Positions 8,709 through 16,877 are shown, numbered from the stretch's first letter. The stretch: 64,000 bases of DNA from Nocardia kruczakiae NBRC 101016 (GCF_001612965.1 NZ_BDBL01000003.1:124001-188000), one strand, 5' to 3'. Translations and numbers: made by a program. The notes: generated by a model not told the origin, from the letters alone.

Positions 8709-10639
8709 GCTCGTGGCTCCACTCGAATAGGCGTCCTGGTCCCCGTGTCGACTTGGACGGTTGCTCTGCCCGACCCATCCGCTCGGACTGCGGTCTCCGT
8801 CGTTCCGAGGGTGCGGTACAAGCGATCCGGAACGAGCCGGTCGAGCACAAGGGTCGCTCGCACCGGACCCGCGCCCGGGTACAGCACCGCGTCGAGTGCC
8901 GCGCCGTCCGACACGGCATGTGCGACGAGCACGTCCGGGTAGGCGGCGGCGGCGATGCGGGGGCCTTTCTTCCACACTTCGGGCAGGCCGAATCCGATCA
9001 GGTCGCGCATGCCCGAGCGTCGTCCGAAGCGCGCCATCAGCGAGTACAGGTTGCCCTGTGTCGACAGAACCGCGTACCGAGCGACGCCGTTGGAGCGGCG
9101 AGTCGTCTCCATCTCCTCGACGTAGCGCAGCGCGGCTGTGGCGACTTCTTCGTCCCCGACCTCGCGTGCCGCCATAGCCAGGAAAACCTGCGCGAAGGAC
9201 TGCCGTCCGAAGGCGTAGCTTCCGGCATCGCAGCGATTGGCCGGGGTCGGTGGAAGCAGGAATCGGTCGCCGTCGCGCCGAAGGACCTTGTCTCGCATCA
9301 TCCACCATGAGCGCAGTGCCAGATCGGGCATGAACGAGTGCATCCAGTAGGTGGTCGGCATCTGTACTCCCTCGCTGGACCACAGGTGCCACGACAGGCC
9401 GAGAGTCTCCGACCGTACGCCGATCATCTTGCCGTCCGGGCGGTGGAACTCTTCGCGATACGCGCGGCCGAGATCGTGCTCGACCTCGGCGAAGTAGCGG
9501 GATCCGCGCAGACGGTCGTGCATCAGCAAGGTATTGGCGGCGAAGGTGTTGCACACCGGATAGATCCACCGCGGTTCACAGGAGAACAACGTGTACGGTG
9601 ACCGCCGCATGTTGCGGACGATGGATTCGGCGAGCGCGCCGAAATCGTAGTCGTAGTGCTCGTTGTCCGACCACGCGTAGCGCAACGCGCCCGGCCGCGA
9701 GAAGCGGTCGTCTTCGAGGGTCTCGAACATTCCCACGGCCGCCCCCTGCCAGCCGGTGAGCATGACGTTGTCGGCATTGTCCACCGGATCTCGCTTCAGC
9801 GACATCCGGCCCCACGCGTTCTCCAGCGCCCAATATCCCCACACCCGGCGATCACCCATCTTGATGATCGCCCGATGCTGCGCCTCGGTCAGATACCCGG
9901 CGAAAGCCGGCGTGTGGGTGTAGCGGTAGACCGAGAGCGCGTACCCGAGGATGCACAGTTGATAGCGGAGGGCCGCCTCTCGGAACTGGTCCCTGTCGTC
10001 GAAACCGGCGAATTCGGCAATGGGTTGCAGGGCGAGATCGAGCGCGAACCGCAGGCGAGCGAGATCGTCCTCGGATGCCTCCGCGACCGGCAATACCTCG
10101 CTCGAGGGCAGCGCCGTCTCCACGAACCGGACGGAGCGGAGTTCGGTGTTGAGCACGACCGCCCGCCGTGTCCGAATCCGGTGACGCACGGTGTGGATCA
10201 CCAGGAGCAGTGCGACCACACCGGGGACGACGCAGGCCGCTACCACGTGCGGCGTCGTCCAACCGCCCGCGTGTAGGTGGTCATGCCACAAGGGCAGCAG
10301 AACCGCCGCGGTCCATACGCCGACAGGCAGCACGACCGCGCCGATCATCCACCAGATCAACACCGAGAGCCCGAGCGCTGCGATCGCCACCACCGCCAAA
10401 GGCCAATGCCCGTGGGAGATGAATCCGGCGCCGGGCAAGAGCAATCCCGCTCCGACCACCTGGGCTTGTGGCCCTCCCACCGAGATCAGCAGAGCCCCCA
10501 GCACCCATATCGCCCACCAAACCATCGCGACTCGGATCAATACGTGCCGCGTGGTCGGTCCGAAGAGCGGCGGATTCTCCGGGAACAGCCGCGCGGCGAC
10601 CTCGCGCCCGACCACCTCCGGGTCAGCCTCGGGAATCAC
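8705..10639 (-). CDS. membrane-anchored linalool dehydratase/isomerase-like protein
   Basis: About 644 residues. The first 130 hold four to five membrane segments (for example VLIRVAMVWWAIWVLGALL and WPLAVVAIAALGLSVLIWWM). The rest is an alpha/alpha-barrel domain resembling linalool dehydratase/isomerase (LinD), which interconverts tertiary allylic terpene alcohols and alkenes. Supporting motifs are WSDNEHYDYDFGAL and FSCEPRWIYPVCN, where Cys354 and Cys363 are nine residues apart, the spacing of the LinD Cys171/Cys180 pair. The GTG at 10639 overlaps the TGA of a 55-codon gene. An open frame runs back to 10798 but has no membrane or domain character. The true substrate is unknown. Confidence 0.7.
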   Translation of the reverse strand: MIPEADPEVVGREVAARLFPENPPLFGPTTRHVLIRVAMVWWAIWVLGALLISVGGPQAQVVGAGLLLPGAGFISHGHWPLAVVAIAALGLSVLIWWMIGAVVLPVGVWTAAVLLPLWHDHLHAGGWTTPHVVAACVVPGVVALLLVIHTVRHRIRTRRAVVLNTELRSVRFVETALPSSEVLPVAEASEDDLARLRFALDLALQPIAEFAGFDDRDQFREAALRYQLCILGYALSVYRYTHTPAFAGYLTEAQHRAIIKMGDRRVWGYWALENAWGRMSLKRDPVDNADNVMLTGWQGAAVGMFETLEDDRFSRPGALRYAWSDNEHYDYDFGALAESIVRNMRRSPYTLFSCEPRWIYPVCNTFAANTLLMHDRLRGSRYFAEVEHDLGRAYREEFHRPDGKMIGVRSETLGLSWHLWSSEGVQMPTTYWMHSFMPDLALRSWWMMRDKVLRRDGDRFLLPPTPANRCDAGSYAFGRQSFAQVFLAMAAREVGDEEVATAALRYVEEMETTRRSNGVARYAVLSTQGNLYSLMARFGRRSGMRDLIGFGLPEVWKKGPRIAAAAYPDVLVAHAVSDGAALDAVLYPGAGPVRATLVLDRLVPDRLYRTLGTTETAVRADGSGRATVQVDTGTRTPIRVEPRA

Positions 10640-10803
10640 CGCACAGCTCCGGTGCTCGCGTCGACCTCGCCGAGTCCGAAGCGCGCTGACGGTGGAAAAG
10701 CGTTGGAGGAGTCCCGGATCCCGCCGCGCCACCACTCGAGAGGGGCGCGGAACACAGACCCGATCGCCGCCAACACCGCGATTCCCAGGACACAGCACAG
10801 CAT
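10636..10803 (-). CDS. 55-residue hydrophobic small protein, first gene of the Ldi-like operon
   Basis: An unrecognised small ORF. ATG at 10803 has GGAG five bases upstream, and its TGA overlaps the GTG of the next gene (GTGA), a strong sign it is translated. The N-terminus MLCCVLGIAVLAAIGSVF is a single membrane segment, followed by APLEWWRGG and a polar tail. It may anchor or assist the downstream membrane enzyme, or act mainly as a translational coupling leader. No function is assigned. Confidence 0.6.
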   Translation of the reverse strand: MLCCVLGIAVLAAIGSVFRAPLEWWRGGIRDSSNAFPPSARFGLGEVDASTGAVR

Positions 10804-10808
10804 CGCAA

Positions 10809-10848
10809 CTCCAATCAGGAACTGGAACGTATCAGTTCTTGATTGGAG
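10809..10848. promoter_or_regulatory. 16-bp inverted repeat operator between Ldi operon and tetR
   Basis: The left arm CTCCAATCAGGAACTG (10809-10824) and right arm CAGTTCTTGATTGGAG (10833-10848) match with one mismatch around an 8-bp spacer. It sits directly upstream of the minus-strand operon start and 35 bp before the divergent tetR start, the textbook position for a TetR operator controlling both. Confidence 0.75.
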
Positions 10849-10883
10849 CTTAGCGGTCCGGGAGCACCTGTCAAGATGGGACG

Positions 10884-11519
10884 ATGCCGAACATCGACAG
10901 CGAGGCCGGACGGCGCTACGCGGGTGCCAGCGCCTCGGAGAGGCGCATCGACCGCCGCACCCAACTGATCGAAGCCGCCCTCGACCTCATACTCGAGGGT
11001 GGCGTGGCTTCGCTGACGGTCCTCGCGGTATGCCAGCAGGCGAAGCTCTCCAAGCGATACTTCTACGAGAGCTTCGAGAGCCTGGACGCTCTATTGGCAA
11101 TTGCACTGACAGACGTCCTTTCCGACGTCGCCCGGACGATCGACCTGGCCGACCCCCGCACCGTCGACACGCCGGCAGGAGTGGTCACCGTTGCGGTCGA
11201 GGCGATCTTGGACGCCTTCGATGATTCCCGCGTCGCCCGCCTCTACATCGAATCGGCGGGATATCCGCACCTGCTCGCCGCGCGTGAGCGGGCGGTGGCC
11301 GCCTTCGTCGATCAACTCCTGGCGATGATCACCGGCCGAGCCGACAGCACCGCGCGACAGATCATGCTGGCGCAAGTGCTGATATCCGGCACCACGCACG
11401 TGGTCGCCATGTGGTTGAGCGGCACTCTCGCGCTGACGCGTGACCAGTTCGTCGCAACACTGGTGCGACTGGGTACCGAGACCGCGCGGCTCGTCACCGA
11501 GCCGAGCGTCGACCGATAG
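10884..11519 (+). CDS. TetR-family regulator of the Ldi-like operon
   Basis: A 211-residue regulator with N-terminal HTH LIEAALDLILEGGVASLTVL then QQAKLSKRYFYESFESLDAL. The C-terminal domain (AGYPHLLAARERAVAAFVDQ) fits a TetR ligand-binding fold. It is divergent from the Ldi-like operon, with a 16-bp inverted repeat between them. It probably represses both and responds to the pathway substrate; this is inference from layout. Confidence 0.88.
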   Translation: MPNIDSEAGRRYAGASASERRIDRRTQLIEAALDLILEGGVASLTVLAVCQQAKLSKRYFYESFESLDALLAIALTDVLSDVARTIDLADPRTVDTPAGVVTVAVEAILDAFDDSRVARLYIESAGYPHLLAARERAVAAFVDQLLAMITGRADSTARQIMLAQVLISGTTHVVAMWLSGTLALTRDQFVATLVRLGTETARLVTEPSVDR

Positions 11520-11569
11520 GCCGGAAGGGATTTCACCTCAGGCGACGATATGGCATAGCCCCCGGCCAG

Positions 11570-11750
11570 CTAGTCGGTGGGCCTACCTTCGCCGAGCAGC
11601 ATGACGGCCATGAGGTGTTCGACTCTTGCGGCGCCGCATTCGGAATGTGGGTGCCCATCCATTGTCCGAGGTCGACCACCAGCGCCATGACCGCGTGGAC
11701 GAGCACTCTGGCGAGCGCGGGGTGTACCGCGGAGTAACCGCAGGCAGACC
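11570..11750 (-). pseudogene. C-terminal remnant of a TetR-type regulator
   Basis: The minus strand encodes ALARVLVHAVMALVVDLGQW, then shifts frame into VEHLMAVMLLGEGRPTD and a stop at 11570. This resembles the last helices of a TetR ligand domain. No helix-turn-helix half is present and the frame is broken. It lies just inside the right end of the tRNA-Lys island. Confidence 0.45.
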
Positions 11751-11807
11751 AGGCAATAGGGACTGCTGGTGATTGGCTGTGAATACCCGCGAATCCCGAA
11801 CCCTCAA

Positions 11808-11843
11808 CAGCGGGTTCGGGATTCGAGTACCTGATGGCGCACT
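11808..11843 (+). repeat. right copy of the tRNA-Lys 3' repeat (candidate attR)
   Basis: This matches 34 of 36 bases of the tRNA-Lys 3' half at 4301-4336, including the acceptor end GATGGCGCACT. The 5' half of a tRNA is absent upstream, so it is a remnant and not a gene. Confidence 0.65.
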
Positions 11844-11852
11844 CCACACGAA

Positions 11853-11885
11853 GACCCCTGACTCCGGATGCCGGTCAGGGGTTTT
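11853..11885 (+). terminator. tRNA-type terminator displaced from tRNA-Lys
   Basis: CCCCTGAC and GTCAGGGG form a hairpin followed by TTTT, ten bases after the tRNA-Lys 3' remnant. The real tRNA-Lys has no such hairpin, so this probably was its terminator before the island inserted. Confidence 0.65.
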
Positions 11886-11973
11886 CTGCGTTTGCCATTC
11901 GGATGGTCGGCGAATTCCACTCAGCCGCAACGAGATTCCGCGTGCGCGCTGCCACACCCCCCGGCCCGGTCGA

Positions 11974-12375
11974 TCAGCCGATCGGGGGTGCCAGGTACTC
12001 CAGCGCGTAACCGGCGCCGGCCGGAGTTACGCGGGCGATGCCGGGTGAGTCGAGGTGGGCGCCGGCGACGAAGTGGTGTGGGCGGGTGAGTCGTTCGAGG
12101 AGGGCCGCTCGCGCGGCGCGGGCCTGGGATTGGTTGCCGTCGAGCTCCCAGGACACAGCCGGCCGATCGAATTGGAGCGTGGGAACGTGCACGGTGTCGC
12201 CCCAGCGATTGGGGCCGACCAGCGGGACGGCGGCGGGCAGCTCGGCGAGCGCGCAGCCGTGCTCGTCGCGGAGCCGGGTCGGCGGCATGTCGATGTAGCC
12301 GTCTCGCAACGAAATCACCTGCAGCTCACCGAATTCGAACGCGGCACGGTGCCGGCCACTCGAGACCAAACGCAT
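11974..12375 (-). pseudogene. internally deleted metallo-beta-lactamase-fold hydrolase
   Basis: The frame is open for 133 residues. The start (FEFGELQVISLRDGYIDMPP, then ELPAAVPLVG) looks like the N-terminus of an MBL-fold hydrolase. The end (LLERLTRPHHFVAGAHLDSP, then GIARV and YALEYLAPP) looks like its C-terminus. The middle of about 150 residues, including the HxHxDH metal site, is missing, so it cannot be catalytic. The join is in frame. It is divergent from and abuts a cupin-type XRE regulator that may once have controlled it. Confidence 0.55.
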
Positions 12376-12384
12376 GACGGAAAC

Positions 12385-12972
12385 GTGACCGGACCACACC
12401 ACGGTGACGACCTGGCCGGCGCGTTCGGCGGTAACGTGCGGCGACGCCGCGAGGAGGCGGGCCTGACGCTGGAGCAGTTGTCGACCCAGTCGTCGGTCAG
12501 CCGGGCGATGCTGTCCAAGGTCGAACGCGGTGAGAAGAGCCCGACCATCGGCGTCGCGTCCAGGATCGCCCACGCGCTCGACACGTCGCTCTCGGACCTG
12601 ATCGGCGGGTCGGCCGCTGCCGCATCCGGCTCGGCCGTCGTCCTGCGCAGGAGCGATCGCCCCGTTTTCCGCGACCCGGAAACCGGCTTCGAACGGCATA
12701 TGGTGTCCGCCGCCCCGGGCGCGGGAACCGGCGAGATGATCGTCCACCATCTCCCCGCACAGGTCTCCACCGGACTGCTGCTCGCCTATCCGCCGGGCAC
12801 CGAGAAACAACTCGTGGTGCTCGACGGCACCCTCACCGTCTTGATCGGCGGGATCAGCGAAACCCTGAACACGGGCGACTCCCTGTTTTTCCGGGCCGAC
12901 ACGGACCACGGCTTCGCCAACCGGACGAACGCCGCCTGCGAATACATCATGGTGATCTCGCGCCGCCCCTGA
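12385..12972 (+). CDS. XRE-family regulator with C-terminal cupin domain
   Basis: A 195-residue regulator. An N-terminal HTH (RRRREEAGLTLEQLSTQSSV, SRAMLSKVERGEKSPTIG) is followed by a cupin (STGLLLAYPPGTEKQLVVLD, GDSLFFRADTDHGFANR). This class commonly senses a small metabolite and regulates a nearby catabolic or transport gene. GTG at 12385 is chosen because the longer frame lies antisense to the MBL remnant. It starts ten bases from that divergent remnant. Confidence 0.82.
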   Translation: MTGPHHGDDLAGAFGGNVRRRREEAGLTLEQLSTQSSVSRAMLSKVERGEKSPTIGVASRIAHALDTSLSDLIGGSAAAASGSAVVLRRSDRPVFRDPETGFERHMVSAAPGAGTGEMIVHHLPAQVSTGLLLAYPPGTEKQLVVLDGTLTVLIGGISETLNTGDSLFFRADTDHGFANRTNAACEYIMVISRRP

Positions 12973-13020
12973 TCGGCCGCCGACCGGAACCGGTGACCGG
13001 TCTGGAGCGTCCAAACAACT

Positions 13021-13356
13021 GTGGGGAGCATTATCGAGTTCATCGATGCGCGGTTGCGCGAGGACGAACATGCGGCGCGGGCCGTCGACGGGCAACGGCG
13101 GGCGTGGCGGTTCGAGCGCGGCGATCGGAGCGTGCGGGCCGGCGCGCACGACGTGATCGTCGGCGGGAACGGACCGGCGAATTCACATATCGCGCGGCAC
13201 GATCCGGAGCAGGTGCTGCGGGAGGTGCTGGCCAAGCGGCTCATCGTCACGCTGGCGCAACTGCCGGACGGGGGCGGGCGGGAGGATCGGTTGTTACGGT
13301 GCGTCGCGCTGTGCTGGGCCGACCATGCCGACTATCGACCGGAGTGGGTCCTCTAA
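13021..13356 (+). CDS. DUF6221-like small protein
   Basis: A 111-residue protein in a pattern seen in many actinobacterial genomes: IIEFIDARLREDEHAARAV near the start, ANSHIARHDPEQVLREVLAK in the middle and ALCWADHADYRPEW at the end. Function is unknown and no catalytic motif is evident. GTG start at 13021. Confidence 0.6.
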   Translation: MGSIIEFIDARLREDEHAARAVDGQRRAWRFERGDRSVRAGAHDVIVGGNGPANSHIARHDPEQVLREVLAKRLIVTLAQLPDGGGREDRLLRCVALCWADHADYRPEWVL

Positions 13357-13415
13357 TCCGGTGCGGCGGGAACGTGGCTAGGCTCGACGGCATCCGTTCG
13401 CGATCGGGAACCGAT

Positions 13416-13754
13416 ATGGCCGACTACGCACATACCGACCACGCCAGTAAGGGCCGCGCCGAGAAGGCGCGACGGCTCGCGGCCTATCTGTGGCAGCGCG
13501 GGGTCTCCGGCGCCGAACTCGCGACCCTCCCGGCGGCAACTCGCCGAAAAGTGGCGCGCGCAGCCGATACCAATCCGCCGAGTACCGACGAGACCTGGAC
13601 ACTGGTCGCACAACTGCTCGACGAGAAGGATGCGTGGGCCACGCGTAACCCGAATCATCCTGCCGCACAACGCGATCACACGGACGAAAAGATTCTGTGG
13701 ATCAAGCCGCCGGTGACGCCCTGGCTCGCCGACGAGGGAAACGCGTCCCCCTGA
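13416..13754 (+). CDS. conserved hypothetical protein
   Basis: A 112-residue protein with a basic N-terminal half (KGRAEKARRLAAYLWQRGVS, LPAATRRKVARAA) followed by a polar, Pro-rich C-terminus. The N-terminal helices could be a small DNA-binding fold, but I do not recognise a family. ATG at 13416 is the first reasonable start. It ends 24 bp before the crotonase promoter. Confidence 0.5.
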   Translation: MADYAHTDHASKGRAEKARRLAAYLWQRGVSGAELATLPAATRRKVARAADTNPPSTDETWTLVAQLLDEKDAWATRNPNHPAAQRDHTDEKILWIKPPVTPWLADEGNASP

Positions 13755-13778
13755 ACCCTGCGGTACCGCGCGCCACCC

Positions 13779-13812
13779 TTGACAGCAAGAAGTGAACTGG
13801 AGTTCACTTCTT
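13779..13812 (+). promoter_or_regulatory. promoter with an overlapping perfect palindrome
   Basis: TTGACA at 13779-13784 is a consensus -35. Starting three bases later, AAGAAGTGAACT (13787-13798), GG, AGTTCACTTCTT (13801-13812) is a perfect 12-bp inverted repeat that covers the -10 region. A repressor bound here would block RNA polymerase directly. Confidence 0.65.
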
Positions 13813-13814
13813 GG

Positions 13815-14855
13815 GTGACCGACGACGCGCACCACTCCGGCACCCGGCCCGCGGCCTGGCGCGAGGACCTGACCAGCGGCGAGGACTCGCTGTTCGCCGA
13901 CCGTCCGGAACCGGAGCAGGGCCCGGCCTACCGCACCCTCACCTACGAGGTGACCGGCCGCATCGCCCGCATCACCTTCGACCGGCCCGAGCACGGCAAT
14001 GCCATCACCGCCGATACCCCGATCGAACTCGCGCACGCGGTTGAACGCGCAGACCTCGATCCGCGCGTGCACGTAATGGTGGTCTCGGGGCGCGGCAAGG
14101 GCTTCTGCGGCGGCTACGACCTCTCGATCTTCGCGGAGAACGGCCTGTCCCCCACCGTGTCCGCCCAGCCCACGACCGGAACCGTCCTCGATCCCGTGGT
14201 GCAGGCGCGCAACCACAACCCGTGGGGCACATGGGATCCCATGGTCGACTATCAGATGATGAGCCGGTTCAACCGCGGCTTCTCCAGCCTGCTGCACGCG
14301 AACAAGCCGACGGTCGCCAAACTGCACGGCTTCGCCGTCGCGGGCGGCACCGATATCGCGCTGTTCTGCGATCAGATCATCTGCGCCGACGACACCAAGA
14401 TCGGCTATCCCCCCACCCGGGTGTGGGGTATTCCGGCCGCGGGGATGTGGGCGCACCGGCTCGGCGATCAGAGGGCGAAGCGGTTGCTGTTCACCGGCGA
14501 CTGCCTCAGCGGTAAACAGGCCGAGGAGTGGGGCCTGGCCGTGGAGTCCTGCCCCGCGGACGAGCTCGACGAGCGCACCGAACAACTGCTGCAACGCATT
14601 TCGCGCATGCCGATCAATCAGCTGATCATGGCGAAACTCGCGCTCAACAGCTCACTGCTGGCTCAGGGCGTCGCCAACTCCGGGATGGTCAGCACCGTCT
14701 TCGACGGTATCTCCCGGCACACCCGCGAAGGGTATGCCTTCCAATTGCGTTCGGCCACTACCGGTTTCCGGGAGGCGGTGCGGGAACGCGACGAACCGTT
14801 CGGCGATTGGAAGCGAACGCAGTTCGAACGACCGCACGGCATCGACGAGAGGTGA
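13815..14855 (+). CDS. enoyl-CoA hydratase/isomerase family protein (crotonase)
   Basis: A 346-residue crotonase-fold protein that should act on an acyl-CoA. Visible are ITFDRPEHGNAI, GRGKGFCGGYDLS (first oxyanion-hole segment) and KLHGFAVAGGTDIALFCD (second segment). The position usually Glu after GG is GTD here, so the exact reaction (hydratase or isomerase) is uncertain. The insert between residues 110 and 150 makes it longer than the usual 260. GTG at 13815 directly follows the palindrome, and the mRNA may be leaderless. A MarR regulator lies convergently downstream. Confidence 0.85.
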   Translation: MTDDAHHSGTRPAAWREDLTSGEDSLFADRPEPEQGPAYRTLTYEVTGRIARITFDRPEHGNAITADTPIELAHAVERADLDPRVHVMVVSGRGKGFCGGYDLSIFAENGLSPTVSAQPTTGTVLDPVVQARNHNPWGTWDPMVDYQMMSRFNRGFSSLLHANKPTVAKLHGFAVAGGTDIALFCDQIICADDTKIGYPPTRVWGIPAAGMWAHRLGDQRAKRLLFTGDCLSGKQAEEWGLAVESCPADELDERTEQLLQRISRMPINQLIMAKLALNSSLLAQGVANSGMVSTVFDGISRHTREGYAFQLRSATTGFREAVRERDEPFGDWKRTQFERPHGIDER

Positions 14856-14876
14856 GCCCCCGGGGCGGCTCGGACC

Positions 14877-15368
14877 TCACTCCGACGGTTCGAGCCGGCC
14901 GGCCTTCCCGAATTCATCCGCGTCGTCCTCGGCCCGCGCACTCACCTTGTCCGACAGGGACCGCAACGCCCGCGCCTCCGCATCGCTCAACTGATCGACG
15001 AACAGCCGACGCACCAATTCGACATGCCGGGGCGCGGCCTGTTCCAGCGCCCGGCGACCGGAATCGGTGAGGCAGATCAGCCGGCCGCGCGCATCGTCGG
15101 CGGCCGGGCTGCGCACCACCAGCCCCCGCTTGTCCATCCGCGCCAGATGCTTCGACAGCCGGCTCTTGTCCCAGCAGATCTGCGCGGCGAGGTCGCGGGC
15201 ACGCACACTCCCCTCGCGCGCGTCGGACAGCGCCACCAGAATTTCGTAATCGGAGACCGAGAGTCCGTCGCGGGCGAGCCCGGCGGCCATCGCGGCGTCG
15301 AGCCGCTGACGCATCCGGATGTACGCGGACCAGGTCTGCTGCTCCTGTTCGTCCAGCCACCGCACCAT
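14877..15368 (-). CDS. MarR-family transcriptional regulator
   Basis: A 163-residue winged-helix regulator. Key segments are GLSVSDYEILVALSDAREGS, LAAQICWDKSRLSKHLARMD (recognition helix) and KRGLVVRSPAADDARGRLI (wing). It is divergent from the pirin gene. An inverted repeat in the 59-bp gap is its likely operator. Confidence 0.9.
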   Translation of the reverse strand: MVRWLDEQEQQTWSAYIRMRQRLDAAMAAGLARDGLSVSDYEILVALSDAREGSVRARDLAAQICWDKSRLSKHLARMDKRGLVVRSPAADDARGRLICLTDSGRRALEQAAPRHVELVRRLFVDQLSDAEARALRSLSDKVSARAEDDADEFGKAGRLEPSE

Positions 15369-15390
15369 GGGAATGATCCTACCGAGTTAT

Positions 15391-15411
15391 TGGTTGACAT
15401 GGACACCAACC
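15391..15411. promoter_or_regulatory. inverted repeat in the marR-pirin intergenic region
   Basis: GGTTG (15392-15396) and CAACC (15407-15411) form an inverted repeat with a 10-bp spacer that includes TTGACATGGACAC. Its size and place suit a MarR dimer site. AGGAGG follows at about 15416-15421 as the pirin RBS. Confidence 0.4.
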
Positions 15412-15427
15412 GGCCTAGGAGGACATC

Positions 15428-16405
15428 ATGCCCGCGATCACCGTCGACGACATCCTGGTGCTGCCGCGACTGCCCCGCCCGGAGCAGACCATGCGACAGC
15501 GGCCGGTCCGGACCGTGACGACCGCCCACAAACAACTCGAGGGCGCCGGATTCGAGGTGCGCCGGCCGTTCCCGAGCCTCGATGTGCGCACCGCCGACCC
15601 GTTCATCCTGCTCGACCACATGGGCCCGGTCGCCTACGAGCCCTACCAGGCCAAAGGCGCCCCGTGGCATCCGCACCGCGGTTTCGAAACCGTCACGTAC
15701 ATGATCGACGGAACCATGGTTCACCACGATTCCAACGGCGGCGGCGGAACGATCGCCGAGGGCGATACCCAGTGGATGACCGCCGGCTCGGGCATCCTGC
15801 ACGACGAGCTTCCCGCCGAGGAACTGGTGATCTCGGGCGGCGTCTTCCACGGCGTGCAGCTGTGGGTCAACCTGCCGCGGTCGCTGAAGATGGCGGATCC
15901 GCGCTACCAGGATCTGCGCGCGAGCGAGCTGACACTGGTCACCTCCCACGACGGCGGCGCACTCGTCCGCATCATCGCCGGCAATGTCGGCGGATATGAA
16001 GGCCCCGGCTCGACCTACACGCCCATCGCCTACGCGCACGCCTCGATCAGTCCCGGCGCGCGGCTGGAAACGCCGTGGCCACAGGAGTTCACCGCGATGG
16101 CCTACGTACTGGCCGGCAGCGGCACCGTCGGCGACGGGGGCCGCACCCTCACCGAGGGACAACTGGCGGTACTCGGCCACGGCGACGCCGTCGCCTTGAC
16201 CGCCGACGACCGCCAGGAGGGACCCACCGGTCAATTCGAGGTATTACTGCTGGGCGGCGCGCCGATTCGCGAACCGGTCGTGCAATACGGGCCGTTCGTG
16301 ATGAATTCCAAACAGGAAATCATCGACGCCGTAACCGATTTCGAGGCCGGACGAATGGGACATATTCCGGCGGAACATATGACGGGCCGCCGTCTGGGTG
16401 AATAA
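15428..16405 (+). CDS. pirin-family protein
   Basis: A 325-residue bicupin. The N-terminal cupin shows the pirin metal-ligand pattern HPHRGFETVTYMIDG and AGSGILHDE (three His and one Glu). The C-terminal pirin domain holds the weaker second cupin (QLAVLGHGDAVALTADDR). Pirins are Fe-binding proteins. Some degrade quercetin, others act as cofactors. The ATG has AGGAGG six bases upstream. Control by the divergent MarR regulator is likely. Confidence 0.92.
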   Translation: MPAITVDDILVLPRLPRPEQTMRQRPVRTVTTAHKQLEGAGFEVRRPFPSLDVRTADPFILLDHMGPVAYEPYQAKGAPWHPHRGFETVTYMIDGTMVHHDSNGGGGTIAEGDTQWMTAGSGILHDELPAEELVISGGVFHGVQLWVNLPRSLKMADPRYQDLRASELTLVTSHDGGALVRIIAGNVGGYEGPGSTYTPIAYAHASISPGARLETPWPQEFTAMAYVLAGSGTVGDGGRTLTEGQLAVLGHGDAVALTADDRQEGPTGQFEVLLLGGAPIREPVVQYGPFVMNSKQEIIDAVTDFEAGRMGHIPAEHMTGRRLGE

Positions 16406-16533
16406 GCGGCTCTCGGCCGTGCGGTTGACAACGGCGGTCGTCATCAGAACAGTAGACTCGGCGGTTCCGGCCCTGCCACCGCGGGGAGTGCGGCCGGTCC
16501 GTCGTATCAACCGCAGCTGACATCGAGGAATAC

Positions 16534-16848
16534 ATGAACGTTCGCAGGCTAATCGTGACCGGCGCGGGCTTGATCACCCTCGCCGCCCCGATCGTCTCCA
16601 CCGCCCCGTCCGCCCTGGCCGACGGTTTCATCCCCACCGGTTCCGCCGGTACCGGATCGTCCGGTATCGACGACGCCATCGGCGCCACCGGCTCGGCAGG
16701 GCTGACGCAGACGGGTTCGGCGGGAGGCACGTTCAAGAACTGTGACGAGGCCCGGGCGGCGGGTCGCGCCCCGCTGTTCCGTGGTGAGCCCGGCTATTCG
16801 CCGCACCTGGATCCCGACGGCACCGGTATGGCCTGCCCGACCGTCTGA
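16534..16848 (+). CDS. secreted excalibur-domain protein
   Basis: A 104-residue exported protein. It has a signal peptide (RRLIVTGAGLITLAAPIVS, cleavage near SALADG), a Gly/Ser/Thr-rich linker with repeated GSAG units, and a C-terminal excalibur calcium-binding motif (FKNCDEARAAGRAP and the Asp-rich DPDGTGMAC). The domain occurs on surface proteins and nucleases. No partner enzyme domain is attached. Confidence 0.85.
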   Translation: MNVRRLIVTGAGLITLAAPIVSTAPSALADGFIPTGSAGTGSSGIDDAIGATGSAGLTQTGSAGGTFKNCDEARAAGRAPLFRGEPGYSPHLDPDGTGMACPTV

Positions 16849-16877
16849 TCCGCGCGGTAATCGCCGCAGACGACAAA

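Noticed and set aside
12055..12384. N-terminal extension of the cupin-type XRE regulator
   Set aside because: It runs antisense through the MBL remnant and has no regulator homology. GTG 12385 precedes the HTH by a normal distance.
12376..13149. Extending the MBL remnant upstream to make a 391-residue protein
   Set aside because: The extra 258 residues are antisense to the XRE regulator and lack any MBL motif.
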